Shown here in pieces: positions 28,607-37,770 of a DNA stretch of 64,000 nt. Position 1 is the first letter of the stretch; every line of letters starts with the position of its first letter. The notes below the pieces were generated by a model, which worked only from the letters and a program-made list of their open reading frames with translations, was not told where the DNA came from and did not search any database. This DNA is from an uncultured Bacteroidales bacterium (GTDB taxonomy: Bacteria; Bacteroidota; Bacteroidia; Bacteroidales; FEN-979). The DNA is taken from positions 54,118 to 118,117 of the forward strand of contig CAIRDP010000043.1 in NCBI GenBank assembly GCA_903877385.1, read 5' to 3'. Both the position numbers and the translations under genes were made by a program.

Positions 28607-30718
28607 TTATATCATCTGAATTTTCACAATAACATTTGTTCCCAGGGGTTTCCCATCAGAATCGGCCAGGTCCTCGATTAGAGTTACAACCTTAGTACCG
28701 GTTATTTTCTGATACAGCATCAGGAATTCCTCCATGGCCTTCATCCCTTTACCCGTTGATTTTCCTGCCATTTCTTCAGCTTTTTTTCTCCCAATTCCAT
28801 TGTCGGTGATTTCAAGAATAAGATGATGGTCGATCGTTTTCGCGCTGATTTTCAAATGGCCCTTACCCTGGAGGTTCAGCAGGCCGTGTTTGAGGGCATT
28901 TTCAACTGGGCTCTGTATCACCATTTTAGGAACTTCAAGATCAAGATTGAACTCTTCAGGGATATCGAATTCGAAATCAAATTTATCCCTGAACCTGAAT
29001 TTTTCCATGTTAAGGTAATTCCGGGTAAAGTCAATCTCTTCGGCAAGCGTATACTTGATTTTATCGGCTGTGAGGACCAGGTGCCGGTACATTTTTGAAA
29101 AGTGGATCAGGTGCCGGGTCGCCTGCTCCTTCTCATTTTCATTGATCGCAGCTATAACGGAATTCACGGCATTCAAGGTGAAGTGAGGATCCATTTGGCT
29201 ACGGACGATCTTCAGCTGCAGTTCTGTTATCTTTTTTTCGGTTTGCTGATGTTTCAGTATCTGGGCCCTCTGGATTCGCCTTACCAGGATTACAAAAAGG
29301 AAGATTGAAAGGAAGATCGCCAGGTAAACCAGCCATCGGGTAAAATAAAAAGGGTTATTCTGGTATGATATGAGAACTTCGCTTCTACCGTTAAAAATAG
29401 ATAAAAGCGGAGCGCTTCCTGGTTTTTTCACGACCGACATCTGCAAATCAGACCAGTTTGTGCCTGGCAGTATAACTGAAACAGGATCTATCAGGTCGTG
29501 ACGAAAAACGGTAAATAAATTTCTTTGCCCATCCACGGAAATTACTTCCTTAAAACCATCTGCATCAATATCCAGGCTGTCAAGAATACAAAACATCCCA
29601 GGCTTGATTTTTATACTTGTCGCAAGATTAAATGCAGTATCAAAGCATTTGATTTCATCTTCTGAAACACTTACTGCCAGGTAATTCAAATTTCCTCGTT
29701 TGAAAGTAATGAATGGAGCAAAAGTCCCCAGGGCGTTCCCGGGAATCGAACATGTTTTAATGATGTTTCCCTCATGGTCGAAATGGATGAGTTTCATTCC
29801 TTTCCCTGAAGTTTCAGGAGGAATATACAATCCAAACAGTTCTGACTGTCCAGCCCTGCCTTGTAATCTTACCGTTGTGAGTGCACTGTAACCGATATCG
29901 GGAAATTTTCTCGGAGTGAATAAATAATTCAGATTGTGGTCATAAACGATAAGCCAGCAGCATTTGTCATGGATGGGCACGGCAATGGTATCCTGAACAT
30001 TCTGAATTGCATAACCGTTTAAAATAATCTCATTATATCCGTCCCCGTTAATATCCCCTATCACACTGGGCCTTCCATAATATCCTTTTTCGGGTGAACT
30101 GATCAGGGAATCATTCTTAATATCATAGATATAAACTCTCCTGGGATCTGCCGAAAATCCGGCATTAACCGAGAAAATCAAGTCCTTGAACGTATCATTG
30201 TTCATGTCAAGCAGGTCTTTAATGAAGACACTGAGCTGGGGTTTCCCATTCCAGGGTTTAGCTCTTGTAATGAATTTTTTTGAACTGACCGGAATTTTGG
30301 CTTTTGGGTCCTTGATGATATTCAGGAAAACAGAATCTGAGCTGACAGTGAAAACATAGACCTCTTTCTTCCCGTCATTATCGTAATCGCCCGTAATTAA
30401 GAAGTGCTTATCGGCAAATGAATAGAATCCTTTGAAATCCCATTCATTGAATGATTGAGAGGGATAGCAGGAGATTACCATCGAGGCTACCTTGTTTTCA
30501 CTGGCGTAATTTTCGGCCATGATTTTATCGCTGTAACCGTTCCCATCCAGGTCATCGTACAGAATGGCCGCAACTTTATTAGGATATGTTTCATCTTCTA
30601 CCTGCAGTTTAAATTTGCCGGGAACCGGAATAAATACCAGCACAATAAACACTGAAGCAACTAATGAAAGAAAAACGGGGTGAACTAAAAACCGGTTGAT
30701 TGCAATTTTTACCGACAT
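28607..30718 (-). CDS. LytS/YehU-type sensor kinase with FG-GAP/VCBS-like sensor domain
   Basis: The 703-residue membrane protein has an N-terminal span (about 16-31 of this start), then a large extracytoplasmic region with several Ca-binding-like motifs: DLDGNGYSD, DYDNDGKKE, DMNNDTFKD, DINGDGYNE and DIDADGFKE. These are FG-GAP/VCBS propeller repeats. A second span (YLAIFLSIFLFVILV) and a His_kinase (PF06580) domain with the H-box SQMDPHFTLNAVNS and a HATPase (ITDNGIGRKKAEEM) follow. The H-box His is conserved, though NPHFLFN is changed to DPHFTLN. LytS-type kinases usually pair with a LytTR regulator; none is visible. An upstream TTG at 30751 is in frame; ATG 30718 is chosen. Confidence 0.85.
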   Translation of the reverse strand: MSVKIAINRFLVHPVFLSLVASVFIVLVFIPVPGKFKLQVEDETYPNKVAAILYDDLDGNGYSDKIMAENYASENKVASMVISCYPSQSFNEWDFKGFYSFADKHFLITGDYDNDGKKEVYVFTVSSDSVFLNIIKDPKAKIPVSSKKFITRAKPWNGKPQLSVFIKDLLDMNNDTFKDLIFSVNAGFSADPRRVYIYDIKNDSLISSPEKGYYGRPSVIGDINGDGYNEIILNGYAIQNVQDTIAVPIHDKCCWLIVYDHNLNYLFTPRKFPDIGYSALTTVRLQGRAGQSELFGLYIPPETSGKGMKLIHFDHEGNIIKTCSIPGNALGTFAPFITFKRGNLNYLAVSVSEDEIKCFDTAFNLATSIKIKPGMFCILDSLDIDADGFKEVISVDGQRNLFTVFRHDLIDPVSVILPGTNWSDLQMSVVKKPGSAPLLSIFNGRSEVLISYQNNPFYFTRWLVYLAIFLSIFLFVILVRRIQRAQILKHQQTEKKITELQLKIVRSQMDPHFTLNAVNSVIAAINENEKEQATRHLIHFSKMYRHLVLTADKIKYTLAEEIDFTRNYLNMEKFRFRDKFDFEFDIPEEFNLDLEVPKMVIQSPVENALKHGLLNLQGKGHLKISAKTIDHHLILEITDNGIGRKKAEEMAGKSTGKGMKAMEEFLMLYQKITGTKVVTLIEDLADSDGKPLGTNVIVKIQMI

Positions 30719-30889
30719 CGGCTTTCGCTGAAACAAAGTATTCCTAAACAAAAATAAAAAAAATAGAATAAGAAATATCTACATCGAAATGAATATTATC
30801 ATTAAGTGTGCAATTCAGCATCCAATAAGTTCATTATGAATTCAATAACAAACCGGCCCCGGGTTATAATAAGTTAAGACGTGATCTGC

Positions 30890-31408
30890 TTACTTCTTTA
30901 CATAGGATTTTGGATCCAGGGCCTTTACACTCCACATCTTAAGGAAACGCTCGACTTTGAGGGTGTCGTAACCCGGAACCTTGGGGTTGGGGTATTCAAA
31001 ACCGTCGCTGTCGACTGTATTCAGGCGCTTGCCCTGGGAATCAAGGATCACGAAAACAGGAAAACCAAAACGGTTGGGATACTAGTAATCGGCAAACAGG
31101 GTGTAATCACGCTTGGCTTTGTCTTTGGCCGAGGGAACATTGATGAGAACATAAACGTAATTGGCTTTCATGAGGGAGTCGAGGCGGGGATACGTAGTCA
31201 CAAGGGCATGAAACCTCATACACCAGGGGCACCAGTTTCCCCCGAACTGCATAAGAACATTCTTGTTCTCCTTTTTAGCCTGTTCAACGGCTTTGCGGAT
31301 ATCGGCCCGGGCATCCTGGTTTTCGTTGTAAGGCTTGGGTTGTTGCTGTTGGGAGTAAACCATACTTACTCCGAAAAGGAGTGTAAGGGCAAGGACTAAT
31401 TTTTTCAT
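30890..31408 (-). pseudogene. Thioredoxin-like exported protein interrupted by an in-frame TAG
   Basis: From ATG 31408 the protein has a signal peptide (LLFGVSMVYSQ) and a thioredoxin-fold region with the redox motif NWCPWCMRFH (CPWC). It stops at a TAG at 31084-31082 after DYTLFADY. The same frame continues for 63 more codons with YPNRFGFPVFVILDSQGK, the cis-Pro strand and end of a thioredoxin fold, to TAA at 30892-30890. A single C-to-T change in a Gln codon would create this TAG. The full form would be 172 residues, probably a periplasmic thiol reductase. The shortened 108-residue product lacks the cis-Pro loop and should not work. A sequencing or assembly error is the alternative. Confidence 0.85.
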
Positions 31409-31441
31409 ATTTTTGCTGTGTATTTATTAACAATTGGTGGT

Positions 31442-31449
31442 CAAAGTTA
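31442..31449 (-). promoter_or_regulatory. -7 element of the broken thioredoxin-like gene
   Basis: TAACTTTG on the minus strand, 33 bases before the ATG at 31408. The -33 region reads TTTC instead of TTTG. The intact promoter suggests the gene broke recently. Confidence 0.5.
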
Positions 31450-31521
31450 AGAAAAACCGCAGTTCCGAAATAGCCTGGCGGATTGATTTTTGCTTAAACC
31501 CCCGGTTTAATCCCTTAAAAA

Positions 31522-32895
31522 ATGAAACGATTTCTACTCTGCGGCATACTGCCGCTCCTGCTCGTTTTTTCTGTCGCAGCGCAAAACACTGATCAGAAAA
31601 AAGAAATAATGGAATCCAAAGAACCTGCCGAACAAAAAGCTCCGGAGAAAAAGGCCCCGCTTTTTGGCGTAGTCTTTTCAGGTTATGTTAAAACGGATAT
31701 TTTCTTCGATACACGCCAGACGAACGGCTTGCGTGACGGCCAGTTCCTGCTGCTTCCCGAACCGAAAAAGCCTGATGCTGACGGTAACGATATCAATGCA
31801 AAAGCCGCCTACAATTTTCTTTCCATCCAAACTCGGTTTGCAGTCGCGGTAAGCGGCCCGGAAGCCCTGGGAGCAAAGCCATCGGCATACGTTGAAGCGG
31901 AGTTCTTCGGGAACTCAAACCCGAATATCAATACCTTCAGGCTCCGGCATGCCTGGGTCAAACTCAACTGGACCCATACCGAGTTGATGGTTGGACAATG
32001 GTGGCACCCTATGTTCGTTCCTGAATGTTCCCCAAATACGGTATCGTTCAACACGGGTGCGCCTTTCGTGGTGTTCTCCCGCAATCCGCAGGTAAAACTT
32101 ACACAACATTTCGGGAAATTCAGCCTGGCTTTTACCATGCTTTCCCAGGTGGATTTCATGAGCGATGGTCCCGATGGTGCGAATACCAAGTACATCCGTA
32201 ATTCGGTGATCCCCGAATCGGACCTGCAGTTCCAGTTCCTTACGGTAAACGAAGCAAGTGGTGTTGAATTCCTTTGCGGCGCCGGGATCAACTGGCAGAG
32301 GCTCCTGCCCAGGCTCTCTTCAACTATGACCCTAAGCCCTGCTTACGATACGGTGATCAACGGCAAGGTGTTTCATCATGAAGCAGTTACAGCCACTTAT
32401 AAAACCGACGCAACATCATCCGCCATGGCTTATAATGCCTATGCAAAACTTAAACTGAGGTATGTGACATTTAAGATCGGCGGTGAATACGGAGGAAACA
32501 ACAATGCCTATACCATGCTGGGCGGGTATGCCGTGAAATCCGTTACCGACCCCACCCGCGGTTTCGTTGATTATGCAAATATCCGTTCTTTTGCTGCCTG
32601 GGCCGAATTCCAGACGAATTCAGCAAAACTGCAACCCGGGCTTTTCCTTGCCTATGGCAAGAACCTCGGAGCAGGCGAAACGGTCACAGGTCCTTATTAC
32701 GCCCGCGGAAGCAACATCGATTATGCTTACAGGATCTCGCCCAGGCTGATCTTCAATGTACATAAATTCAGGTTGGCCGGGGAACTAGAATATACCGTTG
32801 CGGCTTACGGGACCACCAACGAAAAAGGCTATGTGAGTAACCCTTCTGAAGTGGGGAACCTGAGGTTCCTTCTCGGGGTGTACTATTTCCTTTAA
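31522..32895 (+). CDS. Outer-membrane beta-barrel porin-like protein
   Basis: The 457-residue protein has a signal peptide (LLLVFSVAAQ), a short charged Lys/Glu/Pro-rich segment (about 25-50), then amphipathic strands typical of a 16- to 18-strand porin (SGYVKTDIFFDTRQ, NTFRLRHAWVKLNW, FRLAGELEYTVAAYG). The C-terminus LLGVYYFL is aromatic, as expected for BAM-dependent barrels. It resembles DcaP-like porins found in many Bacteroidota, but the substrate is unknown. It is monocistronic, divergent from the thioredoxin-like gene and ends at a strong terminator. Confidence 0.8.
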   Translation: MKRFLLCGILPLLLVFSVAAQNTDQKKEIMESKEPAEQKAPEKKAPLFGVVFSGYVKTDIFFDTRQTNGLRDGQFLLLPEPKKPDADGNDINAKAAYNFLSIQTRFAVAVSGPEALGAKPSAYVEAEFFGNSNPNINTFRLRHAWVKLNWTHTELMVGQWWHPMFVPECSPNTVSFNTGAPFVVFSRNPQVKLTQHFGKFSLAFTMLSQVDFMSDGPDGANTKYIRNSVIPESDLQFQFLTVNEASGVEFLCGAGINWQRLLPRLSSTMTLSPAYDTVINGKVFHHEAVTATYKTDATSSAMAYNAYAKLKLRYVTFKIGGEYGGNNNAYTMLGGYAVKSVTDPTRGFVDYANIRSFAAWAEFQTNSAKLQPGLFLAYGKNLGAGETVTGPYYARGSNIDYAYRISPRLIFNVHKFRLAGELEYTVAAYGTTNEKGYVSNPSEVGNLRFLLGVYYFL

Positions 32896-32924
32896 ACTCG
32901 CAGGCTCCGGATCGATTACCGGGA

Positions 32925-32952
32925 CCTGCCCTGAATTCTCAGGCAGGCTTTT
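32925..32952 (+). terminator. Rho-independent terminator of the porin gene
   Basis: CCTGCCCTGA (32925-32934) pairs with TCAGGCAGG (32939-32947) with one bulged C and a 4-base loop, followed by CTTTTT. It overlaps the last codons of the convergent DUF5916 gene. Confidence 0.75.
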
Positions 32953-35422
32953 TATGCCCGAACCACTTCTTCAGGTAGGCGTAATCGAGGTAGTATAAAA
33001 CCTTTATCGAGAAGCTGTTTGTTTGAGGACTGCCAAGTGTGTTTCCCAGGTTGTTGAAATACCCCCCCTGTATTTCGGTGCCCTGGCTTGTGATCTGGTT
33101 CTTCCATACCACGCTGATCTCGCTCCCGGGGGCAAAATACCAGGTGTATTGCAAGTCAAGCGAAAATGCGTTGAAATCGATGTCGTTATTCTTGTTGTAA
33201 CCGCTGTAATCAAGATGTCCGTCGCGGTTAAGAGTGTAATACTGCAGGTACCTTGCCTGCGACCAGTAATGCCTGAGCCTGAGCGAAAGCGACATCTTCG
33301 TATTGAAAATATAAGTTGCGTCAATGATGTTGTTCCAGGTAGTGATGTCCCTTCGGCCAAAATAAATTACAGTGTTTTTCAGTGAATCAACCGCAGTTTC
33401 CACCCAGCCGTAATTGTTCAGGTTCTGCTCGGTATACAGGTCCAGGCTGAGCTGGAAATGTTCGCTGATACGCAGCCGCGGGATGTATTCGAAACTGTAA
33501 TCGAAATTGTTGTTGCCGGGGGTGCTCGTAAATGTGAAATATTCGGCATACCTGAACATTTTCCGACTGTCGGTCCCGAACCTGAAGGCTCCCGTATAAG
33601 CCAGGGGGGATTTGAAAACCCAGCCCCAGACCCGGGGTTCGTAATAATCGTTATACCCCAGAGGAACCAGGCCGCACTGCAGGTAAAGGTTCCAGTAATT
33701 GGTGAAGGTAGCCTGGTTCTGAAGCGACAGGCTTAAGCTTTTGAATTCATCTGGCTTATACAATGCGGTATGCCTCACGGTAAAAGTGGTGGTATTACTG
33801 ATGAACTTCCACACCGGCTTCAAAATCAGATAATACAGGTTGAGCTGGTTAACCACATCATTATTGTACAGCAAAAACCCCATGTCGTTGGGATCGTAAT
33901 GATCGCCTGTTTCCTGCCTCCCGATATCCCATTGGAACTTCCCGCTGGGTTTTGACAGGGAGATCACATACAGATGTCCGAAATCGGGCTGTGTGTTCAT
34001 CAGGTATTTCTGGCTCACATTCAGCCTGCCGAAAACCGAAAAAGTATTCTTTTTATTGCTGATGCTGGTCTCTATGCCCGTAACATTGGCCGAATAAGAC
34101 TTATCGGGGATCCAGTAATTAGTGTTGATGAGGGTGATGTAAGAATGGTTTTTCAGGTTCTGGTCTACTACAAGAACATTATAATTGGTGAAAGGCTGGG
34201 TCATTAGTTTTCGGCTGGTCTGGCTTACCGTATCTTCCAGCATGGCCCAGGTATTGGTGGTCATGGCATTGAAAAAGCCAATACCAAGGCCATTCCGGTT
34301 CCTGCCTGATATCTTGGTTGCATTGATGATGCGGGTTTCGTCGGGATTACTTGTAATGACTTCGGATGACTTTGCACTGTCGGGGGCAACATTCCCGTAT
34401 TTTGGCGGGCCCCCCACCCGGCGTGTATAAAAAATATCGCATTTGTTGAACATTTCCGTGGCTTCGGTAAAGAACTGCCGTCGTTCTACATACTTCACTT
34501 CGAACGGTGTAAGATTAAGGATGAGGTCGTCGCTTTGCACCTGCCCGAAATCAGGGACCAGCATCATGTCGAGGGTATAACTTTCGTTGATGCCGTACCT
34601 CAGGTCCATGCCTCCCCTGAACTCATAGGACCAGCCTTTCGAGGATGGATCCTTCTGAATGTATGAAGAGATGTAAGGCACGAACGATAACCTTAAAGGA
34701 GGGCTTATATCCTTGATCCCGGCGAGCTGCCCGTAATACTTGAATATGTTCTGGGAATTGTTATTGACCCACGACCAGGTCGAAAACTCCTGTTTCCGGT
34801 AATAATTTCTCCACATATTGATGCCCCAGACCTGGTTTTCGATTTTCGGGAACCTCAGGGCAGAATATGGAAATTTTATCTCCAGTACCCAGGAAGAATC
34901 ATTGATGCTTGTTGCACTTTCCCAAACCGCATCCCAGGTAAGATCGTTACCCACCATCGAATACTTGCAGTCGTTCTGCACCCCTGCCGGGTTCACCTTG
35001 AACTCGTACATATTCATCTCGTCATTGTATGGCAGTATATCGATAGAGAGATAATCGTTTGACAGCTGGTCCAGCATATCACGTTTGCCAAGCTGTTTGA
35101 AGATACTGTCGGGATGGGAATCAAACATGACAGCCCCCACGTACAAAGCCATGTCGTCATAAGCAAACCTGACCTCGGTCCTGCTTGGGGGCAGAGTCCC
35201 GTTCCTGGGAGCATACTCCACAAAATCCCCTGCCACCGGCAGTGTTTTCCAGAAAGCTTCGTCCAACTTCCCGTCAATTTTAGGAGGTTTGTTTATGCGG
35301 ACGGCCTGAATGGTTTTTCGCCTGAGGAAAATTGAATCAGGTGAAACTGCAGCAGTTGTTTGAGCCCTAAGGAAGCTGAATGGTAAAAGGAAGAAAAATA
35401 TACCTAAACAGTAATATTTCAT
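32939..35422 (-). CDS. DUF5916 outer-membrane protein with N-terminal CBM9-like domain
   Basis: The protein (827 residues from this start) has a signal peptide (MKYYCLGIFFFLLPFSFLRAQ). An N-terminal CBM9-like sandwich follows, with PKIDGKLDEAFW, EVRFAYDDMALYVG and the WDAVWES strand (about 35-215), then DUF5916 (YVERRQFFTEATEMF and GGMDLRYG). The long C-terminal region has alternating amphipathic strands and may form an outer-membrane barrel. Proteins of this type are common in Bacteroidota and have no established role; a link to carbohydrate or peptide handling is only inferred from the CBM9-like part. The frame extends 20 codons upstream to 35482, but the signal peptide begins at ATG 35422. 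Confidence 0.85.
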   Translation of the reverse strand: MKYYCLGIFFFLLPFSFLRAQTTAAVSPDSIFLRRKTIQAVRINKPPKIDGKLDEAFWKTLPVAGDFVEYAPRNGTLPPSRTEVRFAYDDMALYVGAVMFDSHPDSIFKQLGKRDMLDQLSNDYLSIDILPYNDEMNMYEFKVNPAGVQNDCKYSMVGNDLTWDAVWESATSINDSSWVLEIKFPYSALRFPKIENQVWGINMWRNYYRKQEFSTWSWVNNNSQNIFKYYGQLAGIKDISPPLRLSFVPYISSYIQKDPSSKGWSYEFRGGMDLRYGINESYTLDMMLVPDFGQVQSDDLILNLTPFEVKYVERRQFFTEATEMFNKCDIFYTRRVGGPPKYGNVAPDSAKSSEVITSNPDETRIINATKISGRNRNGLGIGFFNAMTTNTWAMLEDTVSQTSRKLMTQPFTNYNVLVVDQNLKNHSYITLINTNYWIPDKSYSANVTGIETSISNKKNTFSVFGRLNVSQKYLMNTQPDFGHLYVISLSKPSGKFQWDIGRQETGDHYDPNDMGFLLYNNDVVNQLNLYYLILKPVWKFISNTTTFTVRHTALYKPDEFKSLSLSLQNQATFTNYWNLYLQCGLVPLGYNDYYEPRVWGWVFKSPLAYTGAFRFGTDSRKMFRYAEYFTFTSTPGNNNFDYSFEYIPRLRISEHFQLSLDLYTEQNLNNYGWVETAVDSLKNTVIYFGRRDITTWNNIIDATYIFNTKMSLSLRLRHYWSQARYLQYYTLNRDGHLDYSGYNKNNDIDFNAFSLDLQYTWYFAPGSEISVVWKNQITSQGTEIQGGYFNNLGNTLGSPQTNSFSIKVLYYLDYAYLKKWFGHKKPA

Positions 35423-35479
35423 CGGGTTATCCCAGCAGTATCCATAAACCCGGTGTTCCATTTTTTCAAAGTAAAAATT

Positions 35480-35487
35480 CAAATATA
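35480..35487 (-). promoter_or_regulatory. Putative -7 element of the DUF5916 gene
   Basis: TATATTTG on the minus strand matches TAnnTTTG, 58 bases before the ATG at 35422. No -33 TTG at 19 bases. Confidence 0.4.
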
Positions 35488-35537
35488 GTCCAAGCCCGAA
35501 ATTACTAAAAAACTATTCGCCGGGAGATGTAAAATAA

Positions 35538-35666
35538 TCGCCGAAAGAAGCGCGCCTGGTTGCCGGAATGACCCTTGAGGATCTGTCTCGTAAAATTGGC
35601 ACTAAGAAAAGTTTAATTTCCCGGGTTGAGATCGGGAAGCTCGATATCCTGATATCAGTGGGTTAA
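35538..35666 (+). pseudogene. Remnant of an XRE-family HTH regulator
   Basis: Between a stop at 35535-35537 and TAA at 35664-35666, one frame encodes KEARLVAGMTLEDLSRKIG then TKKSLISRVEIGK. This is the helix-turn-helix core of XRE/antitoxin proteins, with helix 3 starting at SLISRVE. Both ends are missing: the N-terminal helix is cut by a stop and there is nothing after the fourth helix. It looks like gene debris, possibly of a HigA-type antitoxin, beside another decayed gene. A 32-residue product from ATG 35568 is possible but unlikely to fold. Confidence 0.6.
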
Positions 35667-35668
35667 TC

Positions 35669-36442
35669 CTACCATAAAAACCCGAATAATATTAATGGAA
35701 TGCCGTTCACTGACCCTGGTTGATTCAGGTTGAATTTCTCCCTGCCGTTTACTCCTTTTAACTGGGCTGAACTTTTACCCGCTCCCCCAATCTCAAAGAT
35801 CAGTTTCCTGTCGTCGTAAAATAAAATATAATCCGGTAATTTCTGCCCGCGGATGCTTTTTAAATAATTCACTACCAGACCTGTTCCGAAGATATGGTGA
35901 ATGAAAAATTCCTCCCTGATTGCCCCTGTCAAACGGTCCGGATCTACCCCCTGTGAAAGATTAAGCCTTATACCCGGATTCAGTAATATTTTGAGTTCCT
36001 GGATTACGTTTGCACCATATGGCATTACGACTTTTAACAGTGAAGCCGAATCCATCATGCCGATATATTGCCGGGCCATATACTTGGTGATCCCAACGTT
36101 TTTTGAGATTGATGAATAACTGCAACCTTCTATCCCCGACCTTGCAATTAACAGTAACACAGAGTGTATGTTCAGTAGATCTTCCTGCGACAGCTTCCCA
36201 AGTGAAAGCATATCCCTGCCGATCACTTTTTCGACGATGGAAACAATGAGGGAAGGTAAAGGGGATTCAAGGCATGCCGCCAATGCGCCAAGGTTTGAAA
36301 ATTCCCTGAAAAATGATTCAAAGGAATATAATCCTGAATAAATATCCTTGTAATCCTTTATTATATCATCAAGTTTCAGTACCGGCAGATTATCGTTATT
36401 TGTATCGGCCTGAAACTTGGGTTCGGGTTCTGAGGTCGGAGA
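35669..36442 (-). pseudogene. 5'-truncated ATPase (DUF4143-like C-terminal part)
   Basis: The frame ending at 35669 is open well beyond 36442 but has no ATG at its head; the only usable start is TTG 36283. The protein includes SFFREFSNLGALAACLESPLP, VIGRDML, a winged-helix-like part (SSISKNVGITKYMARQYIGMM) and a nuclease-like end (PDYILFYDDRKLIFEIGGAG). This is the layout of the C-terminal half of Bacteroidota/archaeal-type AAA ATPases with DUF4143. The Walker A/B domain that should precede it is absent, and the upstream frame runs into a palindromic repeat at 36452. I read it as a truncated gene; a small stand-alone protein is the alternative. Confidence 0.55.
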
Positions 36443-36451
36443 TTCTAAAAT

Positions 36452-36506
36452 AAAGGCGAAAAGCGAAATAAAAGATATTTTTCGCTTTTCGCCTCGCTTT
36501 TTGCCT
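36452..36506. repeat. GCGAAAAGCGAAA palindromic repeat
   Basis: GGCGAAAAGCGAAA (36455-36468) and TTTCGCTTTTCGCC (36480-36493) form a perfect 14-base inverted repeat with an 11-base loop, flanked by further GCTTTTTGCC copies. It starts a few bases after the stop of the Kbl-like gene (minus strand) and may act as its terminator or RNA stabiliser. Confidence 0.85.
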
Positions 36507-36511
36507 TTATT

Positions 36512-37759
36512 CTACATTCCGTACATCTCTATGATCTCGGCCTTGGTCTTGCCAAGGATGTTGTACTTTTTGCCTACCTTTTTGAAAGCCTCGATAGCCT
36601 TTTCGAGATGATGTATCTCGTGGCCTGCGGATATCTGGGTACGTATCCTGGCCTGTCCCTGTGGCACGACAGGGAAAAAGAATCCTATAGCATAGATGCC
36701 TTCATTGTAAAGGTCTTTCGAAACATCCTGCGAAAGCTTGGCATTGAACAGCATCACCGGCACTATGGGGGTGTCGCCATCCTTGATGATAAGCCCGGCT
36801 TCGGTCAACCCCTTGCGCCAGAACTCGGTATTTTTTTCAAGTTTGTCGCGGCGCTCTGTTGTTGCCGAAAGGATCTCCAGCACCTTGATAACACCTGCCA
36901 CAACGGGAGGTGCGATGGTGTTCGAGAACAGGTAAGGACGGGCTTTCTGCCTGCACATCTCTACAAGTTCCCTGCGTCCTGAAACACAACCGCCGGATGC
37001 TCCTCCCAGGCCTTTTCCGAAGGTCGTGGTGATGATATCCATCCTGCCCATGACCCCGCATTTTTCATGCGTGCCGCGTCCGGTCCTGCCTATGAACCCG
37101 CTGGAATGGGATTCATCGCAAAACAGCATGGCATCGTATTTTTCGCATAGATCGGCCATCTGGTCGAGCTTTGCTGTATCCCCATCCATTGAGAACACAC
37201 CGTCGGTGATCACCATCTTCTGTCGCTTATCGCTGTGAAGCTGGAGCTTTTCCTCCAGGTGGGCCATGTCGGAATGCTTGAAAGTGTCGTGCATTGCGCT
37301 GCAAAGTCGGATCCCGTCAATAATGGAAGCATGGACAAGGCGGTCGGAGATCATTACGTCGTCCTTGGTAAGAACGGCTTCAAAAACGCCCGCATTGGCA
37401 TCCATGCACGATGGAAACAATATAGTATCTTCGGTACCGAGGAATTCCGTGACCATCTTTTCCAGTTTCTTATGGATGTCCTGTGTGCCGCAGATGAAAC
37501 GTACCGAAGACATGCCATAACCATGGGAATCGAGGCCTGCATGAGCAGCCTTGACGACCTCGGGATGGCTCGATAATCCGAGGTAATTGTTTGCACAAAT
37601 GTTAATGACCTTCTTGAGCTCAGCTCCTTCGGGGAACTCAACTTCAATATCGGCTGCCTGAGCCGAATGAATATAACGTTCCTGTTTGAACAGTCCGGCA
37701 TCTTTCAGTCCTGTAATGATGTCGGCATACATCCCGCGTGTTTTGTCGGTATAAGCCAT
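36512..37759 (-). CDS. Kbl-like alpha-oxoamine synthase (PLP), ACP-linked paralogue
   Basis: The 415-residue fold-type I PLP enzyme condenses an amino acid with an acyl thioester, or reverses this as Kbl. Family motifs are [31 protein letters not shown] (PLP-ring Asp and stacking His), and TTFGKGLGGASGG with the Schiff-base Lys. It resembles the canonical Kbl at 40431 throughout, but has N- and C-terminal extensions (for example NILGKTKAEIIEMYGM). It sits 11 bases after an acyl carrier protein gene and has an exceptional AAGGAGGT ribosome site, so its partner is probably acyl-ACP. Glycine C-acetyltransferase is the conservative name; a serine-palmitoyltransferase-like activity is possible. 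Confidence 0.88.
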   Translation of the reverse strand: MAYTDKTRGMYADIITGLKDAGLFKQERYIHSAQAADIEVEFPEGAELKKVINICANNYLGLSSHPEVVKAAHAGLDSHGYGMSSVRFICGTQDIHKKLEKMVTEFLGTEDTILFPSCMDANAGVFEAVLTKDDVMISDRLVHASIIDGIRLCSAMHDTFKHSDMAHLEEKLQLHSDKRQKMVITDGVFSMDGDTAKLDQMADLCEKYDAMLFCDESHSSGFIGRTGRGTHEKCGVMGRMDIITTTFGKGLGGASGGCVSGRRELVEMCRQKARPYLFSNTIAPPVVAGVIKVLEILSATTERRDKLEKNTEFWRKGLTEAGLIIKDGDTPIVPVMLFNAKLSQDVSKDLYNEGIYAIGFFFPVVPQGQARIRTQISAGHEIHHLEKAIEAFKKVGKKYNILGKTKAEIIEMYGM

Positions 37760-37762
37760 ATG

Positions 37763-37770
37763 ACCTCCTT
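37763..37770 (-). promoter_or_regulatory. Strong Shine-Dalgarno of the Kbl-like gene
   Basis: AAGGAGGT on the minus strand, 3 bases before the ATG at 37759 and directly after the ACP stop codon. Such sites are rare in this phylum and fix the start. Confidence 0.8.

Noticed and set aside
31082..31084. UAG recoding (pyrrolysine-like or suppressor reading) in the thioredoxin-like gene
   Set aside because: TAG serves as an ordinary stop elsewhere here (for example the T9SS gene ending at 4256). Nothing resembling a recoding signal or pyl genes is present, so a nonsense change or error is simpler.
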